This document shows, piece after piece, positions 47,687-56,097 of a stretch of DNA of 64,000 nucleotides (its first letter is position 1; each line of letters begins with the position of its first letter). The translations under genes and the position numbers were made by a program. The notes beneath the pieces are model-generated. The model was not told the origin of the DNA. It was given only the letters and a program-made list of their open reading frames with translations, and did not search any database. The stretch lies in the NCBI RefSeq assembly GCF_001028705.1, contig NZ_CP011770.1, positions 2,917,501-2,981,500 of the forward strand, in the 5' to 3' direction. The DNA comes from Croceicoccus naphthovorans. Lineage in GTDB: Bacteria; Pseudomonadota; Alphaproteobacteria; Sphingomonadales; Sphingomonadaceae.

Positions 47687-47721
47687 ACGCGGACTGTCGG
47701 GGCCGCACTATCTGGGCGATG

Positions 47722-47955
47722 CTAGTCTCCCTCCTTCGGCCGCGCGTCTCCTGGGCTGTATGGCTGTGTAGCTTTATCGTTTTGGCGTGGATGGCTGTCG
47801 ACGCCTAAGGTCCAGGCCGGCGGGTCGCTTGCGGGAAACGTTTCGATCAAAGCTTCGTCGATCGCTCGCTCTTCCAGGCCGGAGGATCGCGTCTTTGGCT
47901 TGCATCGTGGCCGGTCCGTGGGGGCGTTCGTCATTGGCTTCGCTCTTGCCTTCAA
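47722..47955 (-). CDS. Small conserved protein with ETFPASDPPAW motif
   Basis: A 77-aa hydrophilic protein. Its centre EERAIDEALIETFPASDPPAWTLG contains the ETFPASDPPAW-type motif found in many short proteobacterial proteins of unknown function (family recollection). The rest is Lys/Arg/Pro-rich and probably disordered. It starts 3 bp after the stop of the type II GAPDH gene on the same strand, so it is the last gene of that operon; an ATG seven codons later (47934) is an alternative start. No catalytic residues are evident. Confidence 0.6.
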   Translation of the reverse strand: MKARAKPMTNAPTDRPRCKPKTRSSGLEERAIDEALIETFPASDPPAWTLGVDSHPRQNDKATQPYSPGDARPKEGD

Positions 47956-47958
47956 TCG

Positions 47959-49008
47959 CTACAATCTCAGCTCGTCTGCTCCGATACCAAGCGTCTTGTT
48001 TGTCAATCGCATCGAGACCTCGGGCTGCTCCTCGCTCGACGCCAGGGCACGGATCGCATCTATCGTTTCAGGGATGACGATGGCTTGATTGTCGACCATG
48101 TAATTGTAGCACAGTTCGGTTCCATCGACCGCGAGAATGTTGCTCCACAGGGCCACCTCGTAGAGGTCTGCATTGGGCCGCCCCTCCATCGCCATCGCCT
48201 CTTTGACGCTGTTGAGGGCCGACAGTCCGCTGTCTCCATCGATGAGCAGAATTCTTGGCGAGGCCGCAAATGCGTCGAGGACTTCCTCCTTTGTCGCCGG
48301 CCGGGTGAGCTCGACATACCAGCTGTGTAGATGAGCCAGGGTCTCAGGAACCTTGATCGCAATCGTCACCACATCGAGTTCCGGATCCACATGCCGGGCA
48401 TCCGGCCCCTGATGGCTCGGGATTGTCGGCTCGGGCACGAGCGTGTTCATGATCCCCCCGAGATGGCTCTCCCAGGGGTCGGTGGCCCGGCGCATAAGTG
48501 TCCCGCGCGCTTTTTTGAGCAGGCCTGCGCGCTTCAGCGCCCCTAGGGTGCGGACAATCGACGTGGTGTTGCATGACACGACCCGTGTCGCATCGCGTCC
48601 GAATGCGCTCCCGTAGGTTGCTTCGGCGACGAATGAGTGCCCCGCCACGTCGTGCTTCTCGCCTCCCTGCACGATGAATGGCTTCCCGGCGCGGCGATAG
48701 ATGTTTGCGTTCTGGGCACCGATGCCCTTGGGTGTGCAGTCGACAATGACGTCGCTTGCCGCGATGAGATCCTCTAGCGAACCCGCAACGTCGAGACCCG
48801 ACTCCGGCAAGGTTTGCGAGGCCTGCGAACTGGCCGCGAACAGGCGAACGCCGCCCTTCGCGAGCATTGCGATCCGCCAATCGGCGGCGACGTCGGCGAC
48901 ACCGGCCAATGCCATATCGGGTTGCAGCCTTACGGCGCCGACAACGCGGCGACCGATTACCCCTGCTCCTACGACCCCTACCGAGATCTTGTTTGGCTCC
49001 TTTGTCAT
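47959..49008 (-). CDS. Type II (archaeal-type) glyceraldehyde-3-phosphate dehydrogenase
   Basis: A 349-aa protein of the archaeal GAPDH family, not the common bacterial GapA type. It has an N-terminal Rossmann GVVGAGVIGRRVVGAV, catalytic Cys146 in VVSCNTTSIVRTLG, and the class-II blocks IVQGGEKHD, VPEPTIPSHQGPDA and LVPEP. It converts glyceraldehyde 3-phosphate and phosphate to 1,3-bisphosphoglycerate with NAD(P)+, reversibly. Type II enzymes are rare in bacteria (established knowledge). It lies 56 bp after the PRPP-synthetase-like gene in one minus-strand operon. It could act in a separate pool from the chromosomal GAPDH or serve gluconeogenesis with the PEP synthase at the right end. Confidence 0.9.
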   Translation of the reverse strand: MTKEPNKISVGVVGAGVIGRRVVGAVRLQPDMALAGVADVAADWRIAMLAKGGVRLFAASSQASQTLPESGLDVAGSLEDLIAASDVIVDCTPKGIGAQNANIYRRAGKPFIVQGGEKHDVAGHSFVAEATYGSAFGRDATRVVSCNTTSIVRTLGALKRAGLLKKARGTLMRRATDPWESHLGGIMNTLVPEPTIPSHQGPDARHVDPELDVVTIAIKVPETLAHLHSWYVELTRPATKEEVLDAFAASPRILLIDGDSGLSALNSVKEAMAMEGRPNADLYEVALWSNILAVDGTELCYNYMVDNQAIVIPETIDAIRALASSEEQPEVSMRLTNKTLGIGADELRL

Positions 49009-49064
49009 TGAAAATGAACTCCAGTTGGTGGTTGCGGCGCTTTCGTTACGCCGAAAGGGTGGGA

Positions 49065-49982
49065 TTAGTGGCCGGCTCCGATCAGCTCATCGTTCTGGAC
49101 GCTCCATGCGCACAAAGCCTCGGCGAGTGCCGGCGAAATATCCACCGCGTTGGTTGGATGCGCGATGGCATTGACGCTGATCACGCGCTTGGCCCCGGCC
49201 TGCAGGAGCTCGTCATATGCATCGCCGGCAAAGATGGGGTGGACCACAACGCACACCGGCGGCTGTGTCCCAGCCTTCAAGAGCAGCTTGACTGTTTCGA
49301 CGAGCGTTCGCGCACTAGAGGCAATATCGTCGATAATGACGGGTTGTTTGTCGTCCATATCGGGAAGGCTCCCGCCGCTGATCGCCACATCGAAGTCGCC
49401 CCAGCGTTTCTTCTCCAGAACGGCTGAAGGGATCCCTGCCCTGTCTGCGACATCGAGCACCCATTGTTCGCTCTCCTCGTCGGGCCCGATGACGAAAGCG
49501 TCCGGAATGTTGGCTTTTAGCCAATCCGCGATCGCCGGTGCTGCCGGCACGACCTTGCTCGGCACCGAATAAATCTCATCGAGATTGTCGATGCGGTGCA
49601 GGTGGGGATCGACGGTGACGAGGAAATCGAAATAGAACGACAGCAGCCGCGAGAACGACATGGATGTGATGGCCTCGCCCGGATTGAACGCCTTGTCCTG
49701 GCGCATATAGGCTAGATACGGCGCGACGAGCGCGATGCTGCGTGCGCCCTGATCGCGCAGCGCATCCGCCGCAAAAAGCAATGGCGCGATTTTCGCATCG
49801 GGCCGATCAAGAGTGCATAGCAGGACTACATCGCGGCCACTTACGGGTGTGGCGATCCGCAAGTAGGTTTCTCCATCGGGGAACCGGCGCGTCTCGAGTT
49901 CGCCGAGATCGGCCTCGAAACACCGGGCAAGTCCTTCGGCCATGCCCGGTGCCGCGCTAAGGGAAAAGACGACCCTGCTCAT
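49065..49982 (-). CDS. Ribose-phosphate pyrophosphokinase-like protein (PRPP synthetase family)
   Basis: A 305-aa protein of the PRPP synthetase family. It has RRFPDGETYLRI (ATP-side loop), APYLAYMRQDKAFNPGEAIT (flexible/pyrophosphate loop with RQDK), TVDPHLHRID, and the PRPP-binding loop VIIDDIASSARTLVE. The last loop has SSA where classical enzymes have TGGT, and the C-terminal regulatory parts are short, as in archaeal class III enzymes. It normally makes PRPP and AMP from ribose 5-phosphate and ATP and could run in reverse. Its 5' end overlaps the AMP phosphorylase stop by 4 bp, so the two are co-translated. Confidence 0.85.
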   Translation of the reverse strand: MSRVVFSLSAAPGMAEGLARCFEADLGELETRRFPDGETYLRIATPVSGRDVVLLCTLDRPDAKIAPLLFAADALRDQGARSIALVAPYLAYMRQDKAFNPGEAITSMSFSRLLSFYFDFLVTVDPHLHRIDNLDEIYSVPSKVVPAAPAIADWLKANIPDAFVIGPDEESEQWVLDVADRAGIPSAVLEKKRWGDFDVAISGGSLPDMDDKQPVIIDDIASSARTLVETVKLLLKAGTQPPVCVVVHPIFAGDAYDELLQAGAKRVISVNAIAHPTNAVDISPALAEALCAWSVQNDELIGAGH

Positions 49983-51517
49983 TGTGCCTCCAATCTGATC
50001 ATATCGCTGTTGCGCAAAGCAAAGGCGAAAGCGTAATCAAGTTCGCCCATGCTTTCGCCGTGAATGGTGAAGAGGGGCTGGCCTTCCTCGATCAAATCGC
50101 CCGACTTCACATGCAGAGCGATACCGGCCGTCGCGCGCTGCGGTGCGCCAGCGAGTTTGGCAGTGCGCGCAAGCAGGCGGTTGTCGAAGGTGGCTACCCG
50201 TCCTGCGCGCGCGGCGAGGAATTCGCGCGTCTGGAGCGCCCGCCCTGGCTCTTTGAAGCCGCCCTGGGCCTCGCAGATAGCAAGAAATTTGCTTTCTGCG
50301 CGCCCCTCGACCAGCAATTGCGTCGCCCGATGGAGAGCATCGGAGCGTGGTGCGCCGCTCAATTCGAGGATGCCGGCAGCCAGCGCCAGCGCGCGAGCTT
50401 TGAGATCCTGCGGCGCGTCGTCGCGGTTGGCCAGAACCGCAAGGACATCATGTGCCTCCAAAGCCGGCCCGATCCCGCGTCCCACTGGCTGGGTCCCGTC
50501 GGTCTGGACCGTCGTGACGTGCAGTCCGCATTGCAGCGCCACGTCCTTGAGCAGCCGCGCCAGGGCATCGGCGTCTCCCGTGCTCCTGATCTTCGCGGTT
50601 GGCCCTACTGGTAGGTCAAGCAATACGTGCGTCGATCCGGCAGCAAGTTTCTTGGAGAGCACCGAAGCGACAAGTTGCGCATCGCTATCAACATCCAGAG
50701 CCCGCTCGATCCGAATGAGGACGTCATCTGCAGGACTGAGATTGACGCTGCCGCCCCAAACGATGCAGCCGCCTTCGCGCTCGACCACTTTCTGCATGGC
50801 CGCCACATCGAGCGTTACAGGCGCCATGGTCTCCATCGCATCCGCAGTGCCGGCCGGTGACGTGATCGCCCTGGATGACGTTTTTGGCATCGTGAGCCCG
50901 GCGGCTGCGACAATACTGACCACGATTGGTGTTGTCCGATTGCCCGGCAGCCCGCCGACGCAATGTTTGTCCATCACGCGGTCGGCATTCCATTCGAGCC
51001 GGTCGCCTGCAGCGAGCATCGCTCGGGTGAGGGCGGCGGTTTCCTCACCTTGTGCCGGTTGCGCAGCGAATGCGGAGACGAACGCGGCGATGTCGACATC
51101 CGAATACCGACCGTCCGCGATATCGGCGATGATGTGTCCCAGTCGGTTGTCATCAAGCCGGTGGCCATAGAGTTTAGCTCTAACGTGGCTGAGCGACGAC
51201 AACGGCTGAGGATGCCTGACCTGAAGCTCGTCGCCTTCGGCGAGCGAAAGCCGTGCCATCAGCCGGTGAGGCAGACCCACTTCATCATCGGCCAGGAGAT
51301 TATCAGTGGCCCGGTAAAGCGTCGCCAACACCGTTCTTCCTCGCGCGACAAGTTCCACCCGCGCGCGGGCGCGGAACCCTTCGGACCGCGCAACCGGACA
51401 ATCCTCATGCATGAAGATCATCGCTTCGCCATCGGTTTCGATCGGTAAGGCGCGCGCGCGCAACGGATGAGCAAGTGCATCCGTGGAGGAGGTGGGGGTA
51501 AGGACACCCTCTCTCAT
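49979..51517 (-). CDS. AMP phosphorylase-like (archaeal-type thymidine phosphorylase family) protein
   Basis: A 512-aa protein matching archaeal AMP phosphorylase/putative thymidine phosphorylase: an N-terminal extra domain of about 90 residues absent from DeoA, KHCVGGLPGNRTTPIVVSI near 187-205 (phosphate loop), KTSSRAITSPAGTADAMET, and a C-terminal lid domain with GIALHVKSGDLIEEGQPLFTI. AMP phosphorylase makes adenine and ribose 1,5-bisphosphate from AMP and phosphate (known from Thermococcus). The bacterial orthologue's substrate is not established. It overlaps the MBL gene upstream and the PRPP gene downstream, each by 4 bp. In archaea the product feeds an R15P isomerase and RuBisCO, neither of which is in this window. 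Confidence 0.88.
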   Translation of the reverse strand: MREGVLTPTSSTDALAHPLRARALPIETDGEAMIFMHEDCPVARSEGFRARARVELVARGRTVLATLYRATDNLLADDEVGLPHRLMARLSLAEGDELQVRHPQPLSSLSHVRAKLYGHRLDDNRLGHIIADIADGRYSDVDIAAFVSAFAAQPAQGEETAALTRAMLAAGDRLEWNADRVMDKHCVGGLPGNRTTPIVVSIVAAAGLTMPKTSSRAITSPAGTADAMETMAPVTLDVAAMQKVVEREGGCIVWGGSVNLSPADDVLIRIERALDVDSDAQLVASVLSKKLAAGSTHVLLDLPVGPTAKIRSTGDADALARLLKDVALQCGLHVTTVQTDGTQPVGRGIGPALEAHDVLAVLANRDDAPQDLKARALALAAGILELSGAPRSDALHRATQLLVEGRAESKFLAICEAQGGFKEPGRALQTREFLAARAGRVATFDNRLLARTAKLAGAPQRATAGIALHVKSGDLIEEGQPLFTIHGESMGELDYAFAFALRNSDMIRLEAQ

Positions 51518-52878
51518 GAAAGCACGACCTCTTCGGCGTGCTCGGGGACGCGCGCATTCCAGCCAAGACGTTCAGTAACAAGATGTCTTAGCATGTCGGA
51601 CGCACTGGGTTCTCCATGGGTTACGAAGACCTGCTGCGGGGAGGACCGGAAACCTTCAAGCCATCGCAGCAGCTCGTCCTGGTCGGCATGAGCCGAGAGC
51701 ATGTCGAGCTGTGCCACCTCGGCGCGAACGGGGATATAGCTGCCGTGGATTTTCAGTTCAGTCGCGCCATCCCGCAGGGCCGCCCCCCGCGTGCCGCCAG
51801 CCTGAAACCCCGCCAAAATGATCGTGTTGCGGTGACTGGGGGCATAGTGCTTGAGGTGGTGGAGAATCCGCCCGCCGGTTGCCATGCCGCTCGCTGAAAT
51901 GATGATCTTCGGCATGGCGCTGCGATTGAGCTGCTTCGAATCTTCGGCTTCGCGAACATATTCGGCACTTCCGCATGCATCGCGGCATTGCTTTTCGGTC
52001 AGGCGATGTTCGCCGAGATGGTCACAGAAAATCGAGCTGGCGTTCACCGCCATGGGGCTGTCGAGATAGATGGGGATTTGCGGCAGGCGGCCTTGCTGCC
52101 GCAACTGACCGAGATGGTAGAGGAGCGTCTGGGCGCGCCCGATCGCGAAGGAAGGAATGATGACCGACCCGCCGCGCCGGACCGTTCTTCCGACAACGTC
52201 TTCGAGTACACTTTCAGGATCGGCCTCGCCATGATGGCGATTGCCGTATGTGGACTCGGTGACGATGTAATCAGCCTCGGGAACTGCCACAGGATCGACC
52301 ATCGTCGCACTGCCATAGCGGCCGATGTCACCCGAGAAGACAATCTTCATATCGCCGCACTGCAGCTCGATACTTGATGCGCCGAGAATATGGCCCATCG
52401 GCCGGAAGATCGCCTTGCAATCGCGCGTAACTTCGACCAGCTGCTGGAAGGGCACAGGCCGAAATGACTTCAACGCGGCTTTCGCATCGGCCTGGGTGTA
52501 TAGGGGCCGAGGCGACTTGTGCTTGCTGTACCCTTTCCTTTTTGCATAGCGGGCGTCGGCCTCCATCAAATAACCGCTGTCGGGAAGCAGCAATTCGCAC
52601 AATTTGAGCGTTGCGTGCGTGCTCAGCACTCGCCCCTTGAACCCGTCGCGGATCAGGGCTGGAACGTAGCCCGAATGATCAAGGTGAGCATGTGTGAGGA
52701 GGACCGCATCGATTGACGCCGGATCGACCGGAAACGGCTTCCAGTTGCGCTCACGAAGCTGTTTGAAACCCTGAAAAAGACCGCAATCAATAAGGATCCT
52801 GTGATCAGGCGTCTGCAGAAGATATTTCGATCCGGTGACCGTTCCAGCTGCTCCTAGAAAATTTAGCTTGTAGCTCAC
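51514..52878 (-). CDS. Beta-CASP metallo-beta-lactamase-fold ribonuclease-like protein
   Basis: A 454-aa MBL-fold protein of the beta-CASP/RMMBL class. It has LLTHAHLDHSGYVPAL near residue 60 (HxHxDH), FSGDIGR, VTESTYGNRHH, a beta-CASP insert with IYLDSPMAVNAS and ISASGMATGGRILHHL, and the terminal LSAHADQDELLRWL and VTHGEPSAS, the RMMBL block. Homologues process RNA as exo- or endonucleases (RNase J/CPSF73 relatives). It is the first gene of the four-gene overlapping set with the AMP phosphorylase and could supply nucleotides from RNA (inference). The start at 52878 gives MSYKLNFLGAAGTVTGSKYLL, the standard beginning. Confidence 0.88.
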   Translation of the reverse strand: MSYKLNFLGAAGTVTGSKYLLQTPDHRILIDCGLFQGFKQLRERNWKPFPVDPASIDAVLLTHAHLDHSGYVPALIRDGFKGRVLSTHATLKLCELLLPDSGYLMEADARYAKRKGYSKHKSPRPLYTQADAKAALKSFRPVPFQQLVEVTRDCKAIFRPMGHILGASSIELQCGDMKIVFSGDIGRYGSATMVDPVAVPEADYIVTESTYGNRHHGEADPESVLEDVVGRTVRRGGSVIIPSFAIGRAQTLLYHLGQLRQQGRLPQIPIYLDSPMAVNASSIFCDHLGEHRLTEKQCRDACGSAEYVREAEDSKQLNRSAMPKIIISASGMATGGRILHHLKHYAPSHRNTIILAGFQAGGTRGAALRDGATELKIHGSYIPVRAEVAQLDMLSAHADQDELLRWLEGFRSSPQQVFVTHGEPSASDMLRHLVTERLGWNARVPEHAEEVVLS

Positions 52879-52964
52879 CAGACGTGTTCCCCGCCATTAG
52901 GATAGATTCGTAACCCCCAACAGACGGGAGCACGTGGCGGGAATTACAGTTTATCCTTTCGAAC

Positions 52965-54299
52965 TTACCGGAACCCGCTGTCAGGAGCATCCGGCATGGG
53001 AAGGATCGGCGAAAAGCCGCCACCCGGGGTTCGCATATTTGTCGCCTGCCCCTGGTAGAGCCGTGCCGCGCGCAACAGTATTTCTCCGCCATAGGTATAA
53101 AGCCGGACATCCACTTTGAGCTCGGCGGTATCGTTCTCAAGACGGACCTTGCGCGTGCTCGGGGGCGTAAATCGCTGCGCGACATAGCCGCCCTCGGCGA
53201 TCTCGGACCAGACCCTTCTCGTCAGCTTCGCTCCGCGATAGGCCGCCTTGCTGCCATATCCGCGGGCAGGTTTGAAAAACCAGTCTCGCCGTTCGGACCA
53301 GAATTGCTCGGCGTTCTTACGGTCGACGATAGCCGTTTTCGGCACCGCGGCGAGGATCACCTTCGTCTCGCGTTCGCTCAAACCGCACGAGGCCAGCCAA
53401 TCCGGATCGGACAGCAGGCAGAGGTTCCGCTTGTCGGCATAGAGCGCATGGATATGCGGATTTGGCGAGAGCACCACGCGGTCATTCAGATAGGCTTCCC
53501 GCAGGGTCCTGCTCTCCGGCCGATCGAGGGAGAAATCGACCAGGCGATTATAAACAAGATCGATTTTCCTGGCCTCGAAGAGTAATCCGGCGGGGGAGAG
53601 CTTGAGGTCGTCGGGCCCGGCGATCACCACCTCATATCCGTGCTCCTGCAATAGGGTCCTTGCTGCGAGAAATTCGGGAAAGAGCGGCTGTTCTTCAGGC
53701 TCATCATCGACGATCGCTATGCATTCGAGCTCACCGGCACGATCCTGTGCATGCCACTCCTCCTCGAACATCCGGGCAATCCTTGTCCGGAATGTGTCCT
53801 GTGAGATGCCCGCGACCAGAGCCGGTCGTGTTTCCCGGCAGCACTGGGTTTGCGCATCGGCAAGCAGGGCGTTGAGAAAAGCGCCGCCGGCATTGGTGTT
53901 GATCTCGATGAGCCGAGGGCCGTTGGCGGTAAGATGGAAATCGTAGCCCATAAGACCCCCTTTGGGGCCGAAATCTCGGGCGGCTGACGAAGGCGCCCAG
54001 CTCATGACAACCGAGCGGAAGGCAGGGGTTTTGGCGACGGTCTCGATGGCCGCGACAACCTCCGTCATGGCCGAAAGGGTAGCTGGATCGATGAAGACCG
54101 GGGCAGCGGCAAAGAGGGTCGATTGCGATGCAAGAAGGGTGTCGCCGGCTCCGTTCACGCCGAGTTCCGCATCGAGGAGGGCCGCCAAACGCTGCCGGTC
54201 GAGCGTAACGCACATGCACTCGGCGTTGGCCCAGTCCGCCGCCTTCCCTTCGGCCTGTTCTGCAGCACAGCTGCCGGTTTTTTCATCGCATGGCATCAT
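52965..54299 (-). CDS. ATP-grasp-like protein of unknown substrate
   Basis: A 444-aa protein with ATP-grasp-like features: a central GYDFHLTANGPRLIEINTNAGG, the pattern of a metal-ligand loop, later KNAEQFWSERRDWFFKPARGYGSKAAYRG (nucleotide-binding Lys/Gly region) and RLYQGQATNMRTPGGGFSPI at the end. Fold order suggests a circularly permuted or glutathionylspermidine-synthase-like ATP-grasp ligase (inference). The N-terminus is Cys-rich (MMPCDEKTGSC...ECMC). It lies 86 bp upstream of the MBL gene on the same strand and is divergent from aidB across 82 bp. No partner substrate gene is evident. Confidence 0.6.
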   Translation of the reverse strand: MMPCDEKTGSCAAEQAEGKAADWANAECMCVTLDRQRLAALLDAELGVNGAGDTLLASQSTLFAAAPVFIDPATLSAMTEVVAAIETVAKTPAFRSVVMSWAPSSAARDFGPKGGLMGYDFHLTANGPRLIEINTNAGGAFLNALLADAQTQCCRETRPALVAGISQDTFRTRIARMFEEEWHAQDRAGELECIAIVDDEPEEQPLFPEFLAARTLLQEHGYEVVIAGPDDLKLSPAGLLFEARKIDLVYNRLVDFSLDRPESRTLREAYLNDRVVLSPNPHIHALYADKRNLCLLSDPDWLASCGLSERETKVILAAVPKTAIVDRKNAEQFWSERRDWFFKPARGYGSKAAYRGAKLTRRVWSEIAEGGYVAQRFTPPSTRKVRLENDTAELKVDVRLYTYGGEILLRAARLYQGQATNMRTPGGGFSPILPMPDAPDSGFR

Positions 54300-54381
54300 T
54301 CGGTTCCGTCAATAATGGGCAGATAAAGCACTTTGCCCAGTGAGGAGTTGCGCTTTTTCGCTGTCTCGGCGAGACTCGGAT

Positions 54382-56037
54382 ATGCCGAAAATCCCATCGC
54401 CAGACCAGCTTGCCACGCATGAAGTGTTCAACCAGCCTCCACCACTTGTGGATTTCAACGCCTTCGAGCTCGACGTTCCCTTGCAGAGCGCACTCGAACG
54501 AAACGGGGCGGCTGCGCACCGCGACCAGCTTGCTGTATTTGGCAAACGCGTCGGCAGTTTCGAGGCGCTCGAATGGGGGCGCCTTGCCAACGAAAACCCG
54601 CCAAAGCTGAAAACCTTCGACCGCTTCGGCCACCGGATCGACGAAGTCGAGTTTCATCCCGCCTACCACCAACTGATGCGCCTCGGCCTTGAAGGCGGCG
54701 TGTCGGGGGCGGCCTGGAACACCGAGCATGCGGGTCATATGCTGCACGCTTCGCTCCTCTACCTCATGACCCAGGCCGACGCGGGCGCGGTCTGCCCGAT
54801 GTCGATGACTTACGCGGTCGTTCCCGCGCTCCGCGCCGAACCAGCCGTAGCCGCAGAATGGGAGCCGCGCGTTACCATCGGCCAGTATGACCCGCGGTTT
54901 ATCCCGGCTGCTGAGAAGACTGGCGCGACAATGGGCATGGCGATGACCGAGAAGCAGGGCGGTAGCGACGTTCGCGCGAATACTACACGCGCGCATGCGC
55001 TCGGCACAGGGGAATATGAGCTGATCGGCCACAAATGGTTCTGTTCCGCCCCCATGTCCGACGCCTTTCTGACGCTCGCCTACGCACAAGGCGGCCTGAC
55101 CTGCTTTCTCGTGCCGCGCTGGCGCCCCGACGGGACCCGCAATGCCATTCACATCATGCGGCTCAAGGACAAGCTCGGCGACCGCTCCAACGCCTCGTCC
55201 GAAATCGAATATCACGGCGCCTGGGCCCAGCGTGTCGGTGCGGAGGGTAGAGGCATCCGGACAATCATCGATATGGTGCAGGGCACACGGCTTGACTGTA
55301 TTGCAGGGTCCGCCGCGGGAATGCGTGCAGCTCTTACGCAAGCCGCATGGCATACGCGGCACCGCACGGCCTTCCAGCGCCAATTGGTCGACCAGCCCGC
55401 CATGCGCGGTGTTCTCGCCGACCTCGCGCTCGAGGTCGAGGCCGCGACGGCGCTGATGATCCGCATCGCCTCGGCGTTCGACGCTGCGCAGGCCGGCAAC
55501 GAACGCGAAGCGGCCATTGCGCGCCTCGCGACGCCGATCGCAAAATATTGGGTCTGCAAACGTCAACCCGGCTTCGTCTACGAAGCGCTTGAGTGTCTTG
55601 GCGGCGCCGGCTTCGTGGAAGAGGGGCCCATGCCGCGCCTTTTTCGGCAGAGCCCTCTGAACGCGATCTGGGAGGGATCGGGTAACGTGATCGCGCTCGA
55701 TGCCCTCCGCGCGCTCACGCGCGAACCGCAAGCGTGGGAAGCCCTGCGCGCGGAGCTTGGCCGGGCGCAGGGCGCGCATCCGCTGCTCGATGCGGCCATC
55801 GATCGCCTCGACGGCATTCGTGTCAATGGTGTCCCCGCGGAATCCGAAGCGCGCGCCTTCGTCGAGACGGTCGCGCTGTCGCTCGAGGCAGTCTGCCTCC
55901 GCGATGCACCATCTGCCGTTCTCGCCGGGTTCTGCGTGACGCGGCTCGACCCCGACAACCGTGCGTTTCTTTATGGCGGAGCGAATGCTTCGCTTGACAC
56001 CGACCGGCTGTTGGCCCGTGCCCTGCCGAGCGAATGA
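54382..56037 (+). CDS. aidB: AidB-like acyl-CoA dehydrogenase family protein
   Basis: A 551-aa protein of the AidB branch of acyl-CoA dehydrogenases. Typical blocks are FHPAYHQLMRLGLEGG, MAMTEKQGGSDVRANTTRA (flavin region), WFCSAPMSDAFLTLAY, HRTAFQRQL, ECLGGAGFVEEGPMPRLFRQ and IWEGSGNVIALDALR near residue 420. AidB is part of the E. coli Ada alkylation response and binds DNA and FAD; here the C-terminal DNA-binding region seems shorter or divergent. The start MPKIPSPDQLATHEV at 54382 matches AidB N-termini (ATHEVxNQxPP). The neighbour genes suggest stress physiology rather than lipid breakdown. Confidence 0.88.
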   Translation: MPKIPSPDQLATHEVFNQPPPLVDFNAFELDVPLQSALERNGAAAHRDQLAVFGKRVGSFEALEWGRLANENPPKLKTFDRFGHRIDEVEFHPAYHQLMRLGLEGGVSGAAWNTEHAGHMLHASLLYLMTQADAGAVCPMSMTYAVVPALRAEPAVAAEWEPRVTIGQYDPRFIPAAEKTGATMGMAMTEKQGGSDVRANTTRAHALGTGEYELIGHKWFCSAPMSDAFLTLAYAQGGLTCFLVPRWRPDGTRNAIHIMRLKDKLGDRSNASSEIEYHGAWAQRVGAEGRGIRTIIDMVQGTRLDCIAGSAAGMRAALTQAAWHTRHRTAFQRQLVDQPAMRGVLADLALEVEAATALMIRIASAFDAAQAGNEREAAIARLATPIAKYWVCKRQPGFVYEALECLGGAGFVEEGPMPRLFRQSPLNAIWEGSGNVIALDALRALTREPQAWEALRAELGRAQGAHPLLDAAIDRLDGIRVNGVPAESEARAFVETVALSLEAVCLRDAPSAVLAGFCVTRLDPDNRAFLYGGANASLDTDRLLARALPSE

Positions 56038-56082
56038 GGCGTCGGACGCTCTTGCAGTGAAGGACACTTGGACGGCATCAAG

Positions 56083-56097
56083 GCCTGACACTCAGGC
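56083..56097. terminator. Hairpin between convergent aidB and copper-type ATPase genes
   Basis: GCCTGA-CAC-TCAGGC is a perfect 6-bp stem around 3 nt at the convergence of the two genes, overlapping the ATPase stop codon. There is no T-run, so intrinsic termination is only a possibility. Confidence 0.3.

Noticed and set aside
54283..56091. 602-codon minus-strand open frame opposite aidB
   Set aside because: The plus-strand AidB-like protein has continuous family motifs; the antisense frame does not.
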